Shown here piece after piece: positions 44,033-52,288 of a stretch of DNA of 64,000 bases. The stretch is from positions 60,077 through 124,076 of the forward strand of contig NZ_KZ686273.1 in NCBI RefSeq assembly GCF_003029735.1, given 5' to 3'. Position 1 is the first letter of the stretch; each line of letters begins with the position of its first letter. The DNA comes from Pedobacter yulinensis. Its GTDB lineage: Bacteria > Bacteroidota > Bacteroidia > Sphingobacteriales > Sphingobacteriaceae. Position numbers and translations under genes: made by a program. Below the pieces are notes generated by a model. It saw only the letters and a list, made by a program, of their open reading frames with translations. It was not told the DNA's origin and ran no database searches.

Positions 44033-44497
44033 ATGGAACCGCTACAACACAACACAGACGATTTACTCGTCAAAAATCAGGGTGAGAAGGGCAGACATCC
44101 TTTTAAACCCACGGCTGCATTTACAGGAGCGTCCTGGTTTGCCTTACTGACCGGAACAGTCGCCTACTGCATCGGCTTGTGGAATGCAAGTATGCAGTTG
44201 AACGAAAAAGGCTATTATTTCACCATTTTATTATTTGGTCTGTTTGCCGTGATTTCTGTGCAAAAGAGTGTAAGGGATCGCGCTGAAGGGCTCGCCGTTA
44301 CGGACCTCTATTACGGCCTGAGCTGGTTTGCCACGATCGCGTCGATGATCCTGCTAACAATTGGCCTTTGGAATGCCGACATTTCCAGAAGTGAAAAAGG
44401 CTTCTATGCCATGGCATTCTGCTTAAGCATGTTTTCAGCCATTGCTGTACAAAAGAATACCCGCGACGCAAAGTTGATTGGAGATAAAGCGCTGTAA
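44033..44497 (+). CDS. yiaA: YiaA/YiaB family inner-membrane protein
   Basis: 154 residues containing two similar YiaA/B units, each with two membrane segments: ASWFALLTGTVAYCIGLWNA-ASMQLNEKGYYF... and LSWFATIASMILLTIGLWNADISRSEKGFYAM..., each ending in AVQKxxRD. The repeat shows internal duplication. The family is a small set of membrane proteins of unknown function. A GC-rich terminator follows 14 bases after the stop. Confidence 0.9.
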   Translation: MEPLQHNTDDLLVKNQGEKGRHPFKPTAAFTGASWFALLTGTVAYCIGLWNASMQLNEKGYYFTILLFGLFAVISVQKSVRDRAEGLAVTDLYYGLSWFATIASMILLTIGLWNADISRSEKGFYAMAFCLSMFSAIAVQKNTRDAKLIGDKAL

Positions 44498-44511
44498 CGT
44501 AGCGGTTGCTT

Positions 44512-44549
44512 CCCCGCGGTGCCTTGTTCCGCAAGCCTGCGGGGTTTTT
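44512..44549 (+). terminator. Intrinsic terminator of the YiaA gene
   Basis: CCCCGC (44512-44517) pairs with GCGGGG (44539-44544) around a longer, partly structured loop, and five Ts follow. Confidence 0.7.
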
Positions 44550-44631
44550 CACCTACTTATTTCCTGCAATTCCAGAACATCGGCGGGTTCGGCTAAAGAG
44601 AACTTTGATAGGTTCTGAACTGGCCTGAAAC

Positions 44632-44663
44632 AAAAAAACCTGTAATCAGCGATTACAGGTTTT
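44632..44663 (-). terminator. Terminator of tRNA-Phe
   Basis: A perfect 13-bp stem, AAAACCTGTAATC (44635-44647) with GATTACAGGTTTT (44651-44663), has a 3-base loop. On the minus strand it is followed by Ts (complement of A44638-44632). It lies 27 bases downstream of the tRNA 3' end. Confidence 0.88.
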
Positions 44664-44689
44664 TGATCTGAGTTCATACTCATTTTTTG

Positions 44690-44762
44690 TGGTACCAGCT
44701 GGATTCGAACCAGCGACACAAGGATTTTCAGTCCTTTGCTCTACCAACTGAGCTATGGTACC
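44690..44762 (-). tRNA. tRNA-Phe (GAA)
   Basis: A 73-base cloverleaf on the minus strand: acceptor GGTACCA/TGGTACC, D-arm GCTC-AGTTGGTA-GAGC, anticodon stem AAGGA/TCCTT with loop CTGAAAA (anticodon GAA), five-base variable loop and T-arm GCTGG-TTCGAAT-CCAGC, discriminator A. The 3' CCA is not encoded and would be added post-transcriptionally. Confidence 0.97.
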
Positions 44763-44777
44763 GCCCGTTTGGGACTG

Positions 44778-44808
44778 CAAATGTAGCGTCTTTTTTTAAA
44801 CAAAGAAA
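44778..44808 (-). promoter_or_regulatory. Promoter of tRNA-Phe
   Basis: On the minus strand TTTC (44808-44805), a 19-base spacer and TACATTTG (44785-44778), 15 bases before the mature 5' end. Three of four matches at -33 and an exact -7 box. Confidence 0.65.
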
Positions 44809-44857
44809 TTTTTTTTAAAAAAACCATGAAATCGCGCCGAAGCTCGGCAGACGCCCG

Positions 44858-44921
44858 AATTTTTCATGAAAAATTATGCATGCATAATAATTCGGTTTGC
44901 TAAAAATGTGCTATTTTTAGC
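44858..44921. promoter_or_regulatory. Cluster of three dyads upstream of the Fe-S operon
   Basis: An 18-bp perfect palindrome AATTTTTCATGAAAAATT (44858-44875) overlaps a 16-bp perfect palindrome ATTATGCATGCATAAT (44873-44888). A 9-bp inverted repeat GCTAAAAAT/ATTTTTAGC (44899-44907 and 44913-44921) follows, ending 18 bases before the ATG at 44940. No T run follows the last one, so it is not a terminator. The arrangement suggests operator sites. Confidence 0.65.
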
Positions 44922-44939
44922 CACCGTAATCCTGTAAGC

Positions 44940-46232
44940 ATGATCTCACAACTCATTTTTATATTCATTACGCTGGCGGCAGTAGCGCTGTTTAGTTTGA
45001 ATGCACGCAAAATATGGCGCAACATCAACCTGGGCCATGCAAGAGACCGCAGCGACAGGCCGGCAGCGCGCTGGCTTACGATGCTGCGGGTAGCCTTCGG
45101 CCAGTCGAAAATGGCAACCAAACCCATACCGGCCCTGCTGCATTTTTTTGTGTATGCAGGCTTTGTGATCATCAACATCGAGGTGCTGGAAATTGTGATC
45201 GATGGTATCTCCGGTTCGCACCGGGCCTTTCACGGCTTGGGCGGGTTCTACAGTTTTCTCATCGGTAGTTTCGAAATCCTGGCCCTTACGGTTTGGCTGT
45301 CGTGTGTTATTTTTCTGATTCGCCGCAATGTGATCCGTGTGCGGCGCTTCAAAGGCGTGGAAATGACTGCCTGGCCAAAATCTGACGCGAACCTGATCCT
45401 GGTCACCGAGATCCTGTTGATGTCTGCCTTCCTGATCATGAACGCCGCAGATGCCAAATTGCAGGCACTTGGCGCCGGACATTACATCAGCGCCGGTTCA
45501 TTCCCTGTAAGCAGCTGGTTGCAGGGAATACTTCCAGCCACCGAAACCAGTCTCGTCTTTATTGAGCGTTTTTGCTGGTGGTTCCACATTATCGGCATCC
45601 TGGCCTTCCTGAATTACCTCCCTTATTCCAAGCATTTTCATATCCTGCTTGCGTTTCCAAATACTTACTTTAGCAAGCTCAGGCCGAAAGGCGAATTTAC
45701 CAATATGGAATCGGTTAAAAATGAAGTAAAAGCCATGCTGGACCCTTCATTTACCCCGCCCGAAACCGCTCCCGGCAAGTTCGGTGCAAAAGATGTAACA
45801 GACCTGACCTGGGTCAACCTGCTTAACGCGTATACCTGTACAGAGTGCGGGCGGTGTACAGCAGCCTGCCCGGCCAACATTACCGGAAAACTGCTTTCGC
45901 CAAGAAAAATCATGATGGACACCCGCGACCGCCTCGAAGAGGTTGGCCGCAACATTGATAAACATGGCGCCGGCTATGAAGATGGCAAAGCACTGCTTGA
46001 CGATTACATCTCGCGCGAGGAAATATGGGCATGCACCACCTGCAATGCCTGTACCCAGGCCTGTCCGGTCAACATCGACCCGCTCGAGATCATTGTCGAA
46101 CTGCGCCGCTACGCTGTCATGGAAGAATCGAAATCACCGGCCAGCATCAATGCCATGTTTGGAAACGTGGAGAACAACGGCGCTCCATGGAAATATTCAC
46201 CGGCAGACCGCCTCAACTGGCGCGACGCTTAA
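44940..46232 (+). CDS. Membrane Fe-S electron-transfer protein (HdrC/GlpC-like with membrane N-terminus)
   Basis: 430 residues. The N-terminal half (1-240) has about five hydrophobic segments with several histidines, resembling the membrane haem-binding subunit of nitrate reductase/HdrE-type proteins. The C-terminal half carries two [4Fe-4S] motifs: CTECGRCTAACP from Cys300 and CTTCNACTQACP from Cys365. Together with the next gene (22 bases downstream) it forms an HdrDE/GlpC-like pair that could exchange electrons between the quinone pool and a soluble partner. The partner dehydrogenase is not in the window. Annotated homologues in Bacteroidota are usually called (Fe-S)-binding protein. Confidence 0.87.
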   Translation: MISQLIFIFITLAAVALFSLNARKIWRNINLGHARDRSDRPAARWLTMLRVAFGQSKMATKPIPALLHFFVYAGFVIINIEVLEIVIDGISGSHRAFHGLGGFYSFLIGSFEILALTVWLSCVIFLIRRNVIRVRRFKGVEMTAWPKSDANLILVTEILLMSAFLIMNAADAKLQALGAGHYISAGSFPVSSWLQGILPATETSLVFIERFCWWFHIIGILAFLNYLPYSKHFHILLAFPNTYFSKLRPKGEFTNMESVKNEVKAMLDPSFTPPETAPGKFGAKDVTDLTWVNLLNAYTCTECGRCTAACPANITGKLLSPRKIMMDTRDRLEEVGRNIDKHGAGYEDGKALLDDYISREEIWACTTCNACTQACPVNIDPLEIIVELRRYAVMEESKSPASINAMFGNVENNGAPWKYSPADRLNWRDA

Positions 46233-46253
46233 CTGAACGATACCGCAGAAATT

Positions 46254-47042
46254 ATGGAATTTAAAGTACCAACTATGGCCGAAATGGTGGCCGCCGGCGA
46301 AGAACCTGAAATCCTGTTTTGGGTTGGCTGCGCCGGAAGTTATGACGAACGTGCCCAGAAAATAACCCGCGATATCTGTAAGATCCTACACCATGTGGGC
46401 ATCAAATACGCAGTACTCGGTACCGAAGAAAGCTGCACGGGCGATCCTGCCAAACGCGCCGGCAACGAGTTTCTTTTCCAGATGCAGGCCATGGCCAATA
46501 TTGAAGTGCTCAATGCGTACCAGGTAAAAAAGATTGTGACCGGTTGTCCGCATTGTTTCAATACCATCAAAAATGAATACCCCGGTTTGGGGGGCAGCTA
46601 TGAGGTGATTCATCACAGCCAGCTGATCCAGCAACTCATTAATGAGGGAAAACTGCGCGCCGAAGGTGGAGAGAGTTTTAAAGGCAGGAAAATCACCTTC
46701 CATGATCCCTGTTACCTCGGCAGGGCAAACGGCGTGTACGAAGCGCCCCGGGCTGCGCTCGAAATACTCGATGCAGAACTGGTCGAAATGAAACGCTGTA
46801 AATCGAACGGACTGTGCTGCGGTGCCGGCGGTGCGCAGATGTTTAAGGAACCTGAAAGGGGTAAAAAAGATATCAATATCGAACGCATCGAAGAAGCACT
46901 GTTAACCGCGCCTCAGATCGTTGCTGCGGGCTGCCCCTTTTGCATGACCATGCTCAAAGATGGCGTGAAATTAAAAGACAGGGAGCAGGATGTCGAGGTG
47001 CTCGACATTGCGGAGATCACTGCCCGGGCAAACGGCCTTTAA
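46254..47042 (+). CDS. CCG-domain Fe-S protein (HdrB/GlpC-like)
   Basis: 262 residues with two cysteine-rich CCG domains: the first around VGCAGSYDERA, ESCTGDPAKR and TGCPHCFN, the second around HDPCYLGRANGVY, SNGLCCGAGGAQMF and AGCPFCMTML. CCG domains bind noncubane [4Fe-4S] clusters in HdrB and related subunits of succinate:quinone, glycolate and lactate oxidases. No membrane segment; it probably docks on the preceding membrane protein. Substrate unknown. Confidence 0.9.
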   Translation: MEFKVPTMAEMVAAGEEPEILFWVGCAGSYDERAQKITRDICKILHHVGIKYAVLGTEESCTGDPAKRAGNEFLFQMQAMANIEVLNAYQVKKIVTGCPHCFNTIKNEYPGLGGSYEVIHHSQLIQQLINEGKLRAEGGESFKGRKITFHDPCYLGRANGVYEAPRAALEILDAELVEMKRCKSNGLCCGAGGAQMFKEPERGKKDINIERIEEALLTAPQIVAAGCPFCMTMLKDGVKLKDREQDVEVLDIAEITARANGL

Positions 47043-47223
47043 CAGCTCCGTGCAGCCATGGATGTCGTTAACAGCGCCGCCAGGCCTTTATGATCTTTTT
47101 GTTCACTTTTCAGCCCGGCAAAGGGGCCTGAATAAAAAATAAGATCGTTTCAAAGATTCTGCGTAAATTAGGGCAATTAATCGTCCCCAGGTTCCCGCCT
47201 GACAACTGAAATTAACGCCGGTC

Positions 47224-47946
47224 ATGAATTTTGATCATCTATCTCGCTTCCGTGAAGCAGGAACCGATCCGGAGGAACGGATGCAGCTCGCTATGCACGA
47301 ACTGAAAACGCCGCTTACCGTGATCAAAGCCTACCTGCAGCTCATGGCGGTAAGGGCAGACCGGGAGCAGCTGACCGAGTTCCAGTCCATGATCGATAAA
47401 ACCGAAGAGCAGGTACGCAAAGTTGTAGACATCATCTATGCCATCCAGGAAGCTGCAGAAGCAGAAAATGCCGACCTGAACTGCGTACTGATCCCGTTTG
47501 ATCTGGCAGAGGCTGTAGCCGGCTGTGCCGAAGCCTTTAAAAGCACGCAGCCCGACCGTAGCATTGAACTGGATATCCAGCCCGGCAGATACCTGGTTAA
47601 CGGCGACCGCGACAGGCTGGAACAGGTGTTGTCCAACCTGCTGACCAATGCAGTAAAATACACCAATCAACATTGCGTGATCCGCATCGGCCTGAAATTC
47701 GGCGACGACTGCGTGGTTGCATCAGTGAGCGATAATGGTCCGGGAATTCCCGAAGAAAATCAATACCGCCTTTTTGATCGCCACTACCGTGTAGAAGGTA
47801 CAGCCGAAAATGCAGAAGGCAAGGGACTGGGGCTTTATGTGTGCGCAGAGGTCATCAGGCGCCACCATGGCCGCATCGGCATCGACAGCGTTCCCGGACA
47901 GGGCGCCAGTTTCTGGTTCAGCCTTCCACTTATTAACCGGCCATAA
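47224..47946 (+). CDS. Minimal histidine kinase without sensor domain
   Basis: 240 residues consisting almost entirely of a HisKA dimerisation/phosphoacceptor domain (His25 in MHELKTPLTVIKAYLQLM) and a HATPase_c domain with N box NLLTNAVKYT, G1 DNGPGIP and G2 GKGLGLYV. There is no membrane segment, PAS, GAF or HAMP part, so the signal must come through a partner. No response regulator gene is adjacent. It is followed by the APH(6)-like gene after 19 bases, probably in one transcript. Confidence 0.92.
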   Translation: MNFDHLSRFREAGTDPEERMQLAMHELKTPLTVIKAYLQLMAVRADREQLTEFQSMIDKTEEQVRKVVDIIYAIQEAAEAENADLNCVLIPFDLAEAVAGCAEAFKSTQPDRSIELDIQPGRYLVNGDRDRLEQVLSNLLTNAVKYTNQHCVIRIGLKFGDDCVVASVSDNGPGIPEENQYRLFDRHYRVEGTAENAEGKGLGLYVCAEVIRRHHGRIGIDSVPGQGASFWFSLPLINRP

Positions 47947-47965
47947 AGTTTATCCGCAGGATCTG

Positions 47966-48805
47966 ATGAGATTTGATGCCCAAACACTTGCCGGCGCCCG
48001 TCACTTGCTTCAAACGTACACAGAACGCTGGGGCCTGCTCCCCGACGGTAACCCGATCCAGACCCATGTCTGCCTGTTGCAGCCCGTCAGGTATGGGCTG
48101 AAAAAGGCCATGCTGAAAGTTTCAATCGAAGAAGAAGAAGTCAGGGGCGGAAAGCTCATGTCAGTCTGGAAGGGGCGGGGCATGGCATCTGTTTATGAAC
48201 AGGATGGGGCTGCGGTTCTGATGGAATGGGGAGAACGTCAAAAAGAACTGGACAGGATGGCATATGCCGGCCAGGACACTGAAGCCAACCTGGTCATGTG
48301 TTCCGTGCTCGAAAAGATTCACGCAGCTACGCCTCAGGCTGGTTCGGGTTTCACATTGCTTGATCAGTGGTTTCGGGAGCTCCGCACGGCAGCCCTTCAA
48401 CACGGCGGGACGCTGCAGGCATGCCTTGAGCTGGCCGAAATTCGCCTTGCAGATCAGCGCGAAATAACCTGCCTGCATGGCGACATACACCATGACAATG
48501 TGCTTTGGTTTCCTGATTCAGGCTGGAAAGCCATTGATCCCAAGTGTTTGACCGGCGAAAGGTATTTTGATTACGCCAATCTGCTGACCAACCCTGAGGG
48601 CTGTTTACCCAGGCTGCCCGGCCGGCTTGAAAAACAGCTGGAGGTAATCTGCAATGCAGGCAGATTAGACAGACGCCGCATGCTGGAATGGACTGCTGCC
48701 TGGTCGGGTCTCTCGGCCGCCTGGTTCATCAACGGAGATGAAGACGGCAGCCATGAGCTGGAGGTGGCCGCAGAGGCGCTTCGTTTGCTGGGCTACAACT
48801 TTTAA
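47966..48805 (+). CDS. APH(6)-like aminoglycoside/hydroxyurea phosphotransferase family protein
   Basis: 279 residues of the kinase-like fold found in StrB/APH(6) enzymes, which phosphorylate streptomycin at O6 (the Pfam family also includes hydroxyurea phosphotransferase). The catalytic loop is HGDIHHDNVL (His171, Asp173) and the Mg-binding segment IDPKCLTGERYFDYANLL (Asp191) matches the family's IDPKG..GE..YD pattern. The frame is open upstream to 47810, inside the histidine kinase, but ATG 47966 follows that gene's stop and gives the family's usual N-terminus. Whether it confers resistance or acts on a metabolite is unknown. Confidence 0.87.
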   Translation: MRFDAQTLAGARHLLQTYTERWGLLPDGNPIQTHVCLLQPVRYGLKKAMLKVSIEEEEVRGGKLMSVWKGRGMASVYEQDGAAVLMEWGERQKELDRMAYAGQDTEANLVMCSVLEKIHAATPQAGSGFTLLDQWFRELRTAALQHGGTLQACLELAEIRLADQREITCLHGDIHHDNVLWFPDSGWKAIDPKCLTGERYFDYANLLTNPEGCLPRLPGRLEKQLEVICNAGRLDRRRMLEWTAAWSGLSAAWFINGDEDGSHELEVAAEALRLLGYNF

Positions 48806-48810
48806 CAATC

Positions 48811-48841
48811 ATTTGATTTTAAGAATTATATTGCTAAATTT
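48811..48841 (+). promoter_or_regulatory. Promoter of the rpsF-rpsR-rplI operon
   Basis: TTTG (48811-48814), a 19-base spacer and TAAATTTG (48834-48841) followed by C: an exact Bacteroidota consensus. The leader to the rpsF ATG is about 65 bases, long enough for ribosomal-protein feedback, though no clear S6:S18-type motif was identified. Confidence 0.85.
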
Positions 48842-48910
48842 GCAGCCCGTTTGCACTTGAGCGCAGCAGTGTTCTGGTGGGCGGAAAACAAAAAAAACTT
48901 TTAAATAACA

Positions 48911-49264
48911 ATGAATCAGTACGAAACTGTTATCGTTCTAACCCCGTTGTTGTCAGAAGAAGTTGCGAAAGAGGCCATTGCCAAATTCAAAAAAATCTTA
49001 ACTGACGGCGGAGCCGAAATTGTCCAGGAGGATAATTGGGGTTTGAGAAAATTAGCGTATCCGATTGACAAAAAAACAACCGGATTCTATCACCTCACCG
49101 AATTTAAATCATCGGGCGAGCTGATCAGCAAGCTAGAATTAGAGTACAAACGCGATGAGCGTGTACTGCGTTTTATGACCATTAAGCTGGACAAACATGC
49201 CTTTGCTTACAATGAGAAAAAACGCAGCGGCGCTTTCAACAAGAAAAAGGAGGTAGCTGAGTAA
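48911..49264 (+). CDS. rpsF: 30S ribosomal protein S6
   Basis: 117 residues, starting MNQYETVIVLTPLLSEE, with the conserved NWGLRKLAYPIDKKTTGFY core and a basic, Lys-rich C-terminal tail. It pairs with S18 on the small-subunit platform. First gene of the operon; its stop overlaps the rpsR start (TAATG). Confidence 0.98.
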   Translation: MNQYETVIVLTPLLSEEVAKEAIAKFKKILTDGGAEIVQEDNWGLRKLAYPIDKKTTGFYHLTEFKSSGELISKLELEYKRDERVLRFMTIKLDKHAFAYNEKKRSGAFNKKKEVAE

Positions 49265-49527
49265 TGGCAAGAGATCAGATCCAATACGTTACCGCTCCTA
49301 AAGTGGAGGATAACCGCAAAAAGTATTGCCGCTTCAAAAAGAACGGCATCAAGTACATCGATTATAAAGACGCAAACTTCCTGCTGAAGTTCGTTAACGA
49401 CCAGGGTAAATTGTTGCCCCGCCGCCTTACTGGTACCTCGTTAAAGTTTCAGCGTAAAGTGGCTCAGGCTGTTAAACGTGCCCGCCACATCGGTTTGTTG
49501 CCTTTCGTTACAGATCAATTAAAATAG
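49264..49527 (+). CDS. rpsR: 30S ribosomal protein S18
   Basis: 87 residues; the conserved YIDYKDANFLLKFVNDQGKLLPRR and AVKRARHIGLLPF segments are diagnostic. It has one cysteine (KKYCRFKK) where some S18 proteins carry a zinc motif. Starts on the last base of the rpsF stop codon. Confidence 0.98.
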   Translation: MARDQIQYVTAPKVEDNRKKYCRFKKNGIKYIDYKDANFLLKFVNDQGKLLPRRLTGTSLKFQRKVAQAVKRARHIGLLPFVTDQLK

Positions 49528-49538
49528 GAGGCTGCAAG

Positions 49539-49982
49539 ATGGAAATTATATTAAAACAAGATATCAAAGGCCTGGGTGAAAAAGACGATGTCGTAGTAGT
49601 TAAGCCAGGATATGGCCGTAACTATTTGATCCCTAAGGGTTTCGCTGCGCTTGCTACAGCTTCTGCAAAGAAGGTGCTTGCTGAAAACCTGAAACAGGCT
49701 GCATTTAAGCAAGATAAAATCAAGAAAGATGCACAGGATATCGCCACCCGTCTGGCTGACGTGAAACTGAGCATCGGCGCGAAAGCGGGCGAATCAGGAA
49801 AAATCTTTGGTGCAGTAAACACCATCATGATTGCTGATGCGTTGAAACAACAGGGATTTGATGTAGACCGTCGTCGCATCACGTTCGAAACTGAACCAAA
49901 AGAGCTTGGCGCTTATGTTGCCAATCTGAACCTTCATAAAGAGGTTAAAGTTCAGGTTCCTTTCGAGGTTGTTGCTGAATAA
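49539..49982 (+). CDS. rplI: 50S ribosomal protein L9
   Basis: 147 residues: N-terminal 23S-binding domain (MEIILKQDIKGLGEKDDVV, VKPGYGRNYLIPKGFA), a long connecting helix (about 42-75) and a C-terminal domain with SGKIFGAVNT. Preceded by an AGGAGGC sequence, an unusually strong Shine-Dalgarno match for this phylum. Followed by a strong terminator. Confidence 0.98.
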   Translation: MEIILKQDIKGLGEKDDVVVVKPGYGRNYLIPKGFAALATASAKKVLAENLKQAAFKQDKIKKDAQDIATRLADVKLSIGAKAGESGKIFGAVNTIMIADALKQQGFDVDRRRITFETEPKELGAYVANLNLHKEVKVQVPFEVVAE

Positions 49983-50000
49983 GAAAGTTCTTATGTATAG

Positions 50001-50031
50001 AAAAACCCACGCAACATGTGTGGGTTTTTTT
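50001..50031 (+). terminator. Intrinsic terminator of the ribosomal operon
   Basis: AAAAACCCAC (50001-50010) pairs with GTGGGTTTTT (50020-50029), extended by a G-T and a C-G pair over a 5-base loop, and Ts continue to 50031. Confidence 0.92.
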
Positions 50032-50105
50032 GTTTTCAGGCATTTCTTCCTGCTTTCTTTGGCATTGGAGCACCGGCCTGAAGGGCTGCCGCCTTGTTGC
50101 CGGCC

Positions 50106-50528
50106 TTACGAATCCGTATTTTTGTAGTTGATCATCCATTGAATGCCAAACCGGTCTTTCAGTGAGCCGAAGTAATCCCCCCAAAACATATCCTCGAGGG
50201 GCATTTCAATGGTGCCGCCTTCAGCAAGCGCCTGGAAGATCCGGTCTGCCTCGTCGCGACTGTCAGGGCTAAGCGATATGTAGTAGTTATTGCCCTCTGT
50301 GGCCCGATGACCCATTGACTCTAGGCAATCGGATGCCATCAGCACATTGTTGCCGACCGGCAGGGCAACATGCATGACGCGCTCCTGCTCCGCTGCACTC
50401 AGGGTCTCAGTGCCTGGCGCCCCTTTCATCTTTTGTATAAAAAGCTCACCACCCAAAATAGACTGGTAGTACTTGAACGCCTCTTCGGCCTTGCCGTTGA
50501 AGTTCAGATAAGGGTTAATTGTTGCCAT
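50106..50528 (-). CDS. VOC family protein (PhnB-like)
   Basis: 140 residues starting MATINPYLNFNGKAEEAFKYYQSILGGEL, the opening of the PhnB/glyoxalase-like group, with two beta-alpha-beta-beta-beta modules and the C-terminal DMFWGDYFGSLKDRFGIQWMIN motif. Members of this group are metal-fold proteins without an agreed reaction; the Glu/His metal set is incomplete in many. Function not assigned. Monocistronic. Confidence 0.9.
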   Translation of the reverse strand: MATINPYLNFNGKAEEAFKYYQSILGGELFIQKMKGAPGTETLSAAEQERVMHVALPVGNNVLMASDCLESMGHRATEGNNYYISLSPDSRDEADRIFQALAEGGTIEMPLEDMFWGDYFGSLKDRFGIQWMINYKNTDS

Positions 50529-50547
50529 ATTGTTTTTTTGATCCGCA

Positions 50548-50578
50548 CAAATGTAGTATTCAGACCGTGCTGCTCAAG
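50548..50578 (-). promoter_or_regulatory. Promoter of the VOC gene
   Basis: On the minus strand CTTG (50578-50575), a 19-base spacer and TACATTTG (50555-50548), 19 bases before the start codon. The -7 box is identical to those of tRNA-Phe and mtgA. Confidence 0.6.
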
Positions 50579-50770
50579 GGTGCACAAGCGACTTGTTTCG
50601 GGGCTTTTAAGACAAAGTCAGCTGTGCACATAACAATAGTTGCACGCGGCCTGGCGGTAAAATTTGCAGCCACCTCCAGCAGGTTTGAGCCCACAACCAT
50701 GTAGATTGTACCTGCGATATCGTATATTTATTTTAGACCGCAGGGGCAACCGCCTCCTGACTAACCTGAA

Positions 50771-52288
50771 ATGAAAAAGAAAGCAGTTATCTTCCTATCC
50801 GCAATGCTATGTGCGCTTTGCAGTCTTGCGCAACCGACCACCGAGCAATGGCGGCCGGCGTATCACTTTACGGCGCCCAGAAACTGGCTCAATGATCCCA
50901 ATGGCCCTATTTTAATTGACGGGGTCTACCACCTGTATTACCAGCACAATCCTTTCGAGAACAAATGGGGGCACATGAGCTGGGGGCACGCCACCAGTAA
51001 AGACCTTTTGCGCTGGAAACACCTGCCGGTGGCCATGCCGGAAGAAGTGAGCGCCGACACGACCACCTGGATGTTTTCAGGATCGGTCGTGTCAGACAGC
51101 AAAAATACCAGCGGCTTTGGCCGGAATGGCAAAGCACCGCTTGTTGCCATTTATACCGCAGATCAGCCAAAGCAGCAGAAGGAAACCCAGGCGCTTGCCT
51201 ACAGCAATGATGGCGGCCTGTCATTCGAGCAGTTTAAGGGCAACCCGGTTATCGATCTCAACCTCAAAGATTTTAGAGATCCAAATGTGTTCTGGCATGA
51301 ACAAAGCGGCCGTTGGGTTATGGCGGTAGCGCTGCCAGCTGTCCACAAGGTCCGGTTTTATGGTTCGGCCGATTTAAAAAAATGGGAACTGCTGAGCGAT
51401 TTTGGTCCGACAGGCTACACAAAACATGTTTGGGAATGCCCCTTTATTGTTCCCTTGCCGGTAGATGGCGACCCGAAGAGAATCAAATGGCTGATGATGG
51501 TGTCTTCCGGCGGCGACCGGGGGCCGGCCTTTATGCAGTATTTTGTGGGCGACTTTGATGGAAAGACCTTCAAAAGTGACCAGCCGGAAGGCGGGGTGCT
51601 CACCGTTGATCATGGAGATACTTTTTACGCCGCCATTCCGTATCGCCTGCCCGGCAGGCAAACGCTGATCGGCTGGCTGATGCCGGGAAAAACCGAAACA
51701 TTTCCCTGGCGCGGACAAATGTCCATACCGCGCGACCTCGGTCTGGTCAGTACTGCCGAAGGCACCAGGCTTGTGCAGCGGCCATCGCAGGTCGTATCTG
51801 CTGTGGTTGACCGCCTGGGCAAAGGGAACATGCTGTTGTACAGATCCCTGTCTATTGGAAAACGAAAAGTACTTAGTGCGCCGGGCCGGTTTGACCAGAA
51901 CTGCTGGTGGCTGGATCTGGAACTCGACATAAAACGTTTTGGCAAACAGGGCATCAGGCTTGCCGCCGATACCATTAAGGGCAGTTTTGTCGAGGTTGGT
52001 TATGATCCGGTCAGTCAACAGCTGTATGTAGATTGCACATCATCAGAAAAAGGCCGCAGAGAAGAGCGAAACCTGCTGCAAACCGCACCGCTCGCGGCGC
52101 CAGACGGCAAGGTGAAGATTTCTGTCCTTTTTGACCGGTCGTCGCTCGAGGTTTTTGGCAATGATGGCCGGGCGGTGATCTCTACACTGGTTTTCCCCGC
52201 AACCGGCGCCAATGCCCTTTCTGTTTTTTCAGCGCATGCAGCCGGGGTTGTGCCGCGGCTGCGGCTGGTGAACATGACCGGTCTTTAA
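50771..52288 (+). CDS. Secreted GH32 fructan hydrolase (levanase/inulinase type)
   Basis: 505 residues with a signal peptide (MKKKAVIFLSAMLCALCSLA-Q). The GH32 five-bladed propeller carries the nucleophile Asp42 (WLNDPNGP), the transition-state residue Asp170 (FRDPNVF) and acid/base Glu222 (WECPF); a C-terminal beta-sandwich (about 355-505) follows, with DRSSLEVFGNDG. The enzyme should release fructose from levan, inulin or sucrose in the periplasm or outside. No fructose transporter, fructokinase or SusCD gene is adjacent, unlike classic fructan loci. The stop overlaps that of the convergent gene in a shared TTAA. Confidence 0.95.
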   Translation: MKKKAVIFLSAMLCALCSLAQPTTEQWRPAYHFTAPRNWLNDPNGPILIDGVYHLYYQHNPFENKWGHMSWGHATSKDLLRWKHLPVAMPEEVSADTTTWMFSGSVVSDSKNTSGFGRNGKAPLVAIYTADQPKQQKETQALAYSNDGGLSFEQFKGNPVIDLNLKDFRDPNVFWHEQSGRWVMAVALPAVHKVRFYGSADLKKWELLSDFGPTGYTKHVWECPFIVPLPVDGDPKRIKWLMMVSSGGDRGPAFMQYFVGDFDGKTFKSDQPEGGVLTVDHGDTFYAAIPYRLPGRQTLIGWLMPGKTETFPWRGQMSIPRDLGLVSTAEGTRLVQRPSQVVSAVVDRLGKGNMLLYRSLSIGKRKVLSAPGRFDQNCWWLDLELDIKRFGKQGIRLAADTIKGSFVEVGYDPVSQQLYVDCTSSEKGRREERNLLQTAPLAAPDGKVKISVLFDRSSLEVFGNDGRAVISTLVFPATGANALSVFSAHAAGVVPRLRLVNMTGL

